A stretch of 32,209 nucleotides of DNA from an uncultured Bacilli bacterium (GTDB lineage: Bacteria; Bacillota_I; Bacilli_A; RF39; UBA660). This document shows positions 30,249 to 32,209 of the stretch, one piece after another. The notes under the pieces were generated by a model that was given only the letters and a program-made list of their open reading frames with translations, did not search any database and had not been told where the DNA came from. Location: assembly GCA_934148015.1 (NCBI GenBank), contig CAKPCU010000014.1:1-32209 (forward strand). The letters are read 5' to 3'. Position numbers and translations under genes: made by a program. Position 1 is the first letter of the stretch. Each line of letters opens with the position of its first letter.

Positions 30249-31226
30249 ATGAAAAGATTATTAACAGGACTTCAACCAACAGGAGTCATAACATTAGGAA
30301 ATTATATAGGTTCTATAAAACAAATGGTTAAAGAACAAGGAAAATATGAATCATTTATATTTGTTGCAGATATGCACGCTATAACAGTTCCAAATTCAAA
30401 TTTAAATTTAAAAGAAAATACAAGAAGTTTAATTGCCCTATACTTAGCATGTGGTATAGATCCAAAGAAGAATACAATATTTGTACAATCTCAAAATGAA
30501 TATCATGCAAATCTTTCTTGGGTATTAGAATGTAATTCTTATTTTGGAGAATTATCTAGAATGCATCAATTTAAAGAAAAAAGTAAGAATAAAGAAAACT
30601 TTACAGCAGGTTTATTTACATATCCAGTTTTAATGGCATCAGATATATTAATTTATGATACTGATTATGTACCAGTTGGAATAGATCAAAAACAACACGT
30701 AGAATTAGCTCGTGATATTGCAATTAGATTTAACAATAAATATGGAGATACATTCAAAGTACCAGAACCAGTTATATCAAGTACTGGCACAAAAATAATG
30801 GACTTAATAACTCCAACTAAAAAGATGAGTAAATCAAGTGAAAATCAAAATGGAGTTATTAGATTACTAGATGATCCAGAAATTATTAGAAAAAAGATTA
30901 TGAAAGCTACAACGGACTCAGAAAGCATAGTTAGATTTGACGAAGAAAATAAACCTGGAATATCTAACTTAATTAATATATATAGTGCATTTACTAACAA
31001 AAGTATTGATGAAATAGAAAATGAATTTAAAGATGCTAATTATGGTACTTTTAAGAAATGTGTTTGTGATGTAGTTATAGAAGAATTAAGTAAGATTAGA
31101 GAAAAATACTTTGAATATTTAAATAGTGATATAATAGATAAGATATTAGAAGAAGGAAGACAAAAATCAAGAACGTATGCTAAAGCTAAATATGAAGCTG
31201 TTAAAAATAAAATAGGTTTTTATTAA
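30249..31226 (+). CDS. trpS: Tryptophanyl-tRNA synthetase
   Basis: A 325-aa class I aminoacyl-tRNA synthetase, usual bacterial length. 'LTGLQPTGVITLGNYIGSIKQ' carries the HIGH-type motif (TLGN, 15-18) and 'KKMSKSSEN' the KMSKS loop near 192. 'LMASDILIYDTDYVPVGIDQKQHVELARDIA' is the Trp-binding region. AAGAGGT precedes the ATG. It is under the T-box and followed 15 bp later by era. Confidence 0.98.
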   Translation: MKRLLTGLQPTGVITLGNYIGSIKQMVKEQGKYESFIFVADMHAITVPNSNLNLKENTRSLIALYLACGIDPKKNTIFVQSQNEYHANLSWVLECNSYFGELSRMHQFKEKSKNKENFTAGLFTYPVLMASDILIYDTDYVPVGIDQKQHVELARDIAIRFNNKYGDTFKVPEPVISSTGTKIMDLITPTKKMSKSSENQNGVIRLLDDPEIIRKKIMKATTDSESIVRFDEENKPGISNLINIYSAFTNKSIDEIENEFKDANYGTFKKCVCDVVIEELSKIREKYFEYLNSDIIDKILEEGRQKSRTYAKAKYEAVKNKIGFY

Positions 31227-31241
31227 AGATAGGAGAGTTTT

Positions 31242-32135
31242 ATGAAATCAGGTTTTGTTAGTTTAGTTGGAAGACCAAATGTAGGTAAATCAACTCTTAT
31301 TAATAGTATAATTGGTTATAAGGTAGCAATTACATCAGATAAAGTAGGTACAACAAGAAATATAGTGCAAGGAATATATACTGATAGTGATACACAAATA
31401 GTATTTGTAGATACTCCAGGTATCCATAAACCTAATAATAGACTTGGACAAATGTTAAATGAACAAGCTTATTATTCATTAAATGATGTAGATATAATAT
31501 TATTTTTAATAGATGTTACAAAAGAATTTGGTAGGGGAGATAACTTTATATTAGAAAAAATAAAAGAAGTTAATAAACCTGTCTTTCTAATATTAAATAA
31601 AGTAGATAAAATAAAAAAAGATGAGTTATTTTCACTTATTACAAAGTATAAAGACTTATATGATTTTAAAGAAATAATTCCTTTATCTGCTATTAAAAAT
31701 AAAAACGTAGATGAACTTATTAATACTTTAAAAAAGTACTTACCAGATAATGTTATGTATTATCCAGAAAGTGATATAACAAATACTTCTTTAGAATTTA
31801 GAATAGCAGAGTTAATAAGAGAAAAAGTACTTAGATTAACAAAAGAAGAAGTTCCTCATGCAATAACTTGTGTAACTGAAAATCTTAATATAAGTAAAGA
31901 TAAAGTTATAATTGATGCTACTATAATAGTAGAAAGAGATTCACTTAAAAGTATTATTATAGGTAAAGGAGGATCTATGTTAAAAGAAATAGGTTCTAAA
32001 GCAAGAAGCGATATAGAAGATATGCTAGATAAAAAAGTATATTTGAATTTATATGTAAAAAGTGTCAAAAACTGGAGAGATAAAGAAAAGTATTTAAAAG
32101 AACTAGGTTTTTATGATATAGATGAAGATATTTAG
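31242..32135 (+). CDS. era: GTPase Era
   Basis: A 297-aa GTPase that binds the 3' end of 16S rRNA and assists 30S assembly. G1 'GRPNVGKST' (10-18), G2 'GTTRN', G3 'DTPGIHKP', G4 'NKVDK', G5 'PLSA', then the KH domain with 'IIIGKGGSMLKEIGSKAR'. It is full length and follows trpS with a short gap and AGGAG, so it may share the T-box transcript. Confidence 0.97.
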   Translation: MKSGFVSLVGRPNVGKSTLINSIIGYKVAITSDKVGTTRNIVQGIYTDSDTQIVFVDTPGIHKPNNRLGQMLNEQAYYSLNDVDIILFLIDVTKEFGRGDNFILEKIKEVNKPVFLILNKVDKIKKDELFSLITKYKDLYDFKEIIPLSAIKNKNVDELINTLKKYLPDNVMYYPESDITNTSLEFRIAELIREKVLRLTKEEVPHAITCVTENLNISKDKVIIDATIIVERDSLKSIIIGKGGSMLKEIGSKARSDIEDMLDKKVYLNLYVKSVKNWRDKEKYLKELGFYDIDEDI

Positions 32136-32140
32136 ATATC

Positions 32141-32168
32141 TTGACTTATATTATTAAAAATGTATAAT
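32141..32168 (+). promoter_or_regulatory. Promoter for a gene beyond the window
   Basis: TTGACT (32141-32146), a 16-bp spacer and TATAAT (32163-32168), directed to the right edge. Confidence 0.6.
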
Positions 32169-32170
32169 AT

Positions 32171-32209
32171 TCCCCATATATTACTTTTATAAGTAAAGGG
32201 GGATTTTTT
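32171..32209 (+). terminator. Terminator after era, at the window edge
   Basis: Outer stem TCCCC / GGGGA and inner stem TTACTT / AAGTAA with loop TTAT, followed by six T before the window ends. It overlaps the start point of the promoter just before it. Confidence 0.7.

Noticed and set aside
32171..32209. Riboswitch at the right edge
   Set aside because: Only one hairpin with a T run is visible before the window ends; a terminator of era explains it.
1..32209. CRISPR array, tRNA or rRNA genes, intact insertion sequences
   Set aside because: No regularly spaced repeats, cloverleaf sequences, rRNA stretches or transposase genes with inverted ends were seen.

Overview
The window is very AT-rich chromosome from an endospore-forming, low-GC Gram-positive bacterium. 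TGG is the tryptophan codon and TGA acts as a stop, so the standard code applies and it is not a Mycoplasma-type genome. Spore genes are present (spoVAC-spoVAD-spoVAEb, ylbJ, gpr, spoIIP) together with tmcAL, a trpS T-box and Bacillus-like Shine-Dalgarno sites (AGGTGAT, GGAGG). I infer an uncultured gut Bacilli or Mollicutes-like lineage, but the sequence alone does not fix the species.

Left end (1-1640): a mobile-element remnant. It holds a terminator at the edge, a cluster of CCAATTTTGG-type repeats, an orphan small RNA with its own promoter and terminator, a DUF3800 gene that converges on that RNA, and a frameshifted C-terminal fragment of a tyrosine recombinase. The RNA plus DUF3800 pair is the most interesting unit in the window.

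1700-8640: an unidentified 353-aa protein, the minimal spoVA operon (DPA channel), a coiled-coil protein, then a leftward operon ylbJ - MBL-fold protein - tmcAL. 8650-12620: a small unknown protein, then an alpha/beta-hydrolase and a PfkB-SIS fusion enzyme sharing a promoter that contains a perfect TetR-like operator, then a DUF1307/YehR-like lipoprotein.

12740-25050: the DNA repair and RNA block mutS - unknown - nusB - uvrC, then four accessory genes (pentapeptide-repeat protein, GH25 lysozyme lipoprotein, an NlpC/P60-like candidate, a small Pro/Tyr-rich protein), then mutL - mini kinase-like protein - miaA - small membrane protein. MutS, UvrC and MutL serve mismatch and excision repair; MiaA and TmcAL modify tRNA; NusB serves rRNA antitermination.

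25087-27160 (minus strand): an ADP-ribosyltransferase with an intact R-S-E triad and a membrane-anchored transglutaminase-like protein, next to rpsT. 27560-29880: gpr, spoIIP and a small membrane protein translationally coupled to spoIIP. 29880-32209: a tryptophan T-box (UGG specifier, UGGC acceptor-binding bulge), a 14-codon ORF, trpS, era, and a promoter and hairpin at the edge. I see no tRNA, rRNA, CRISPR array or intact insertion sequence.
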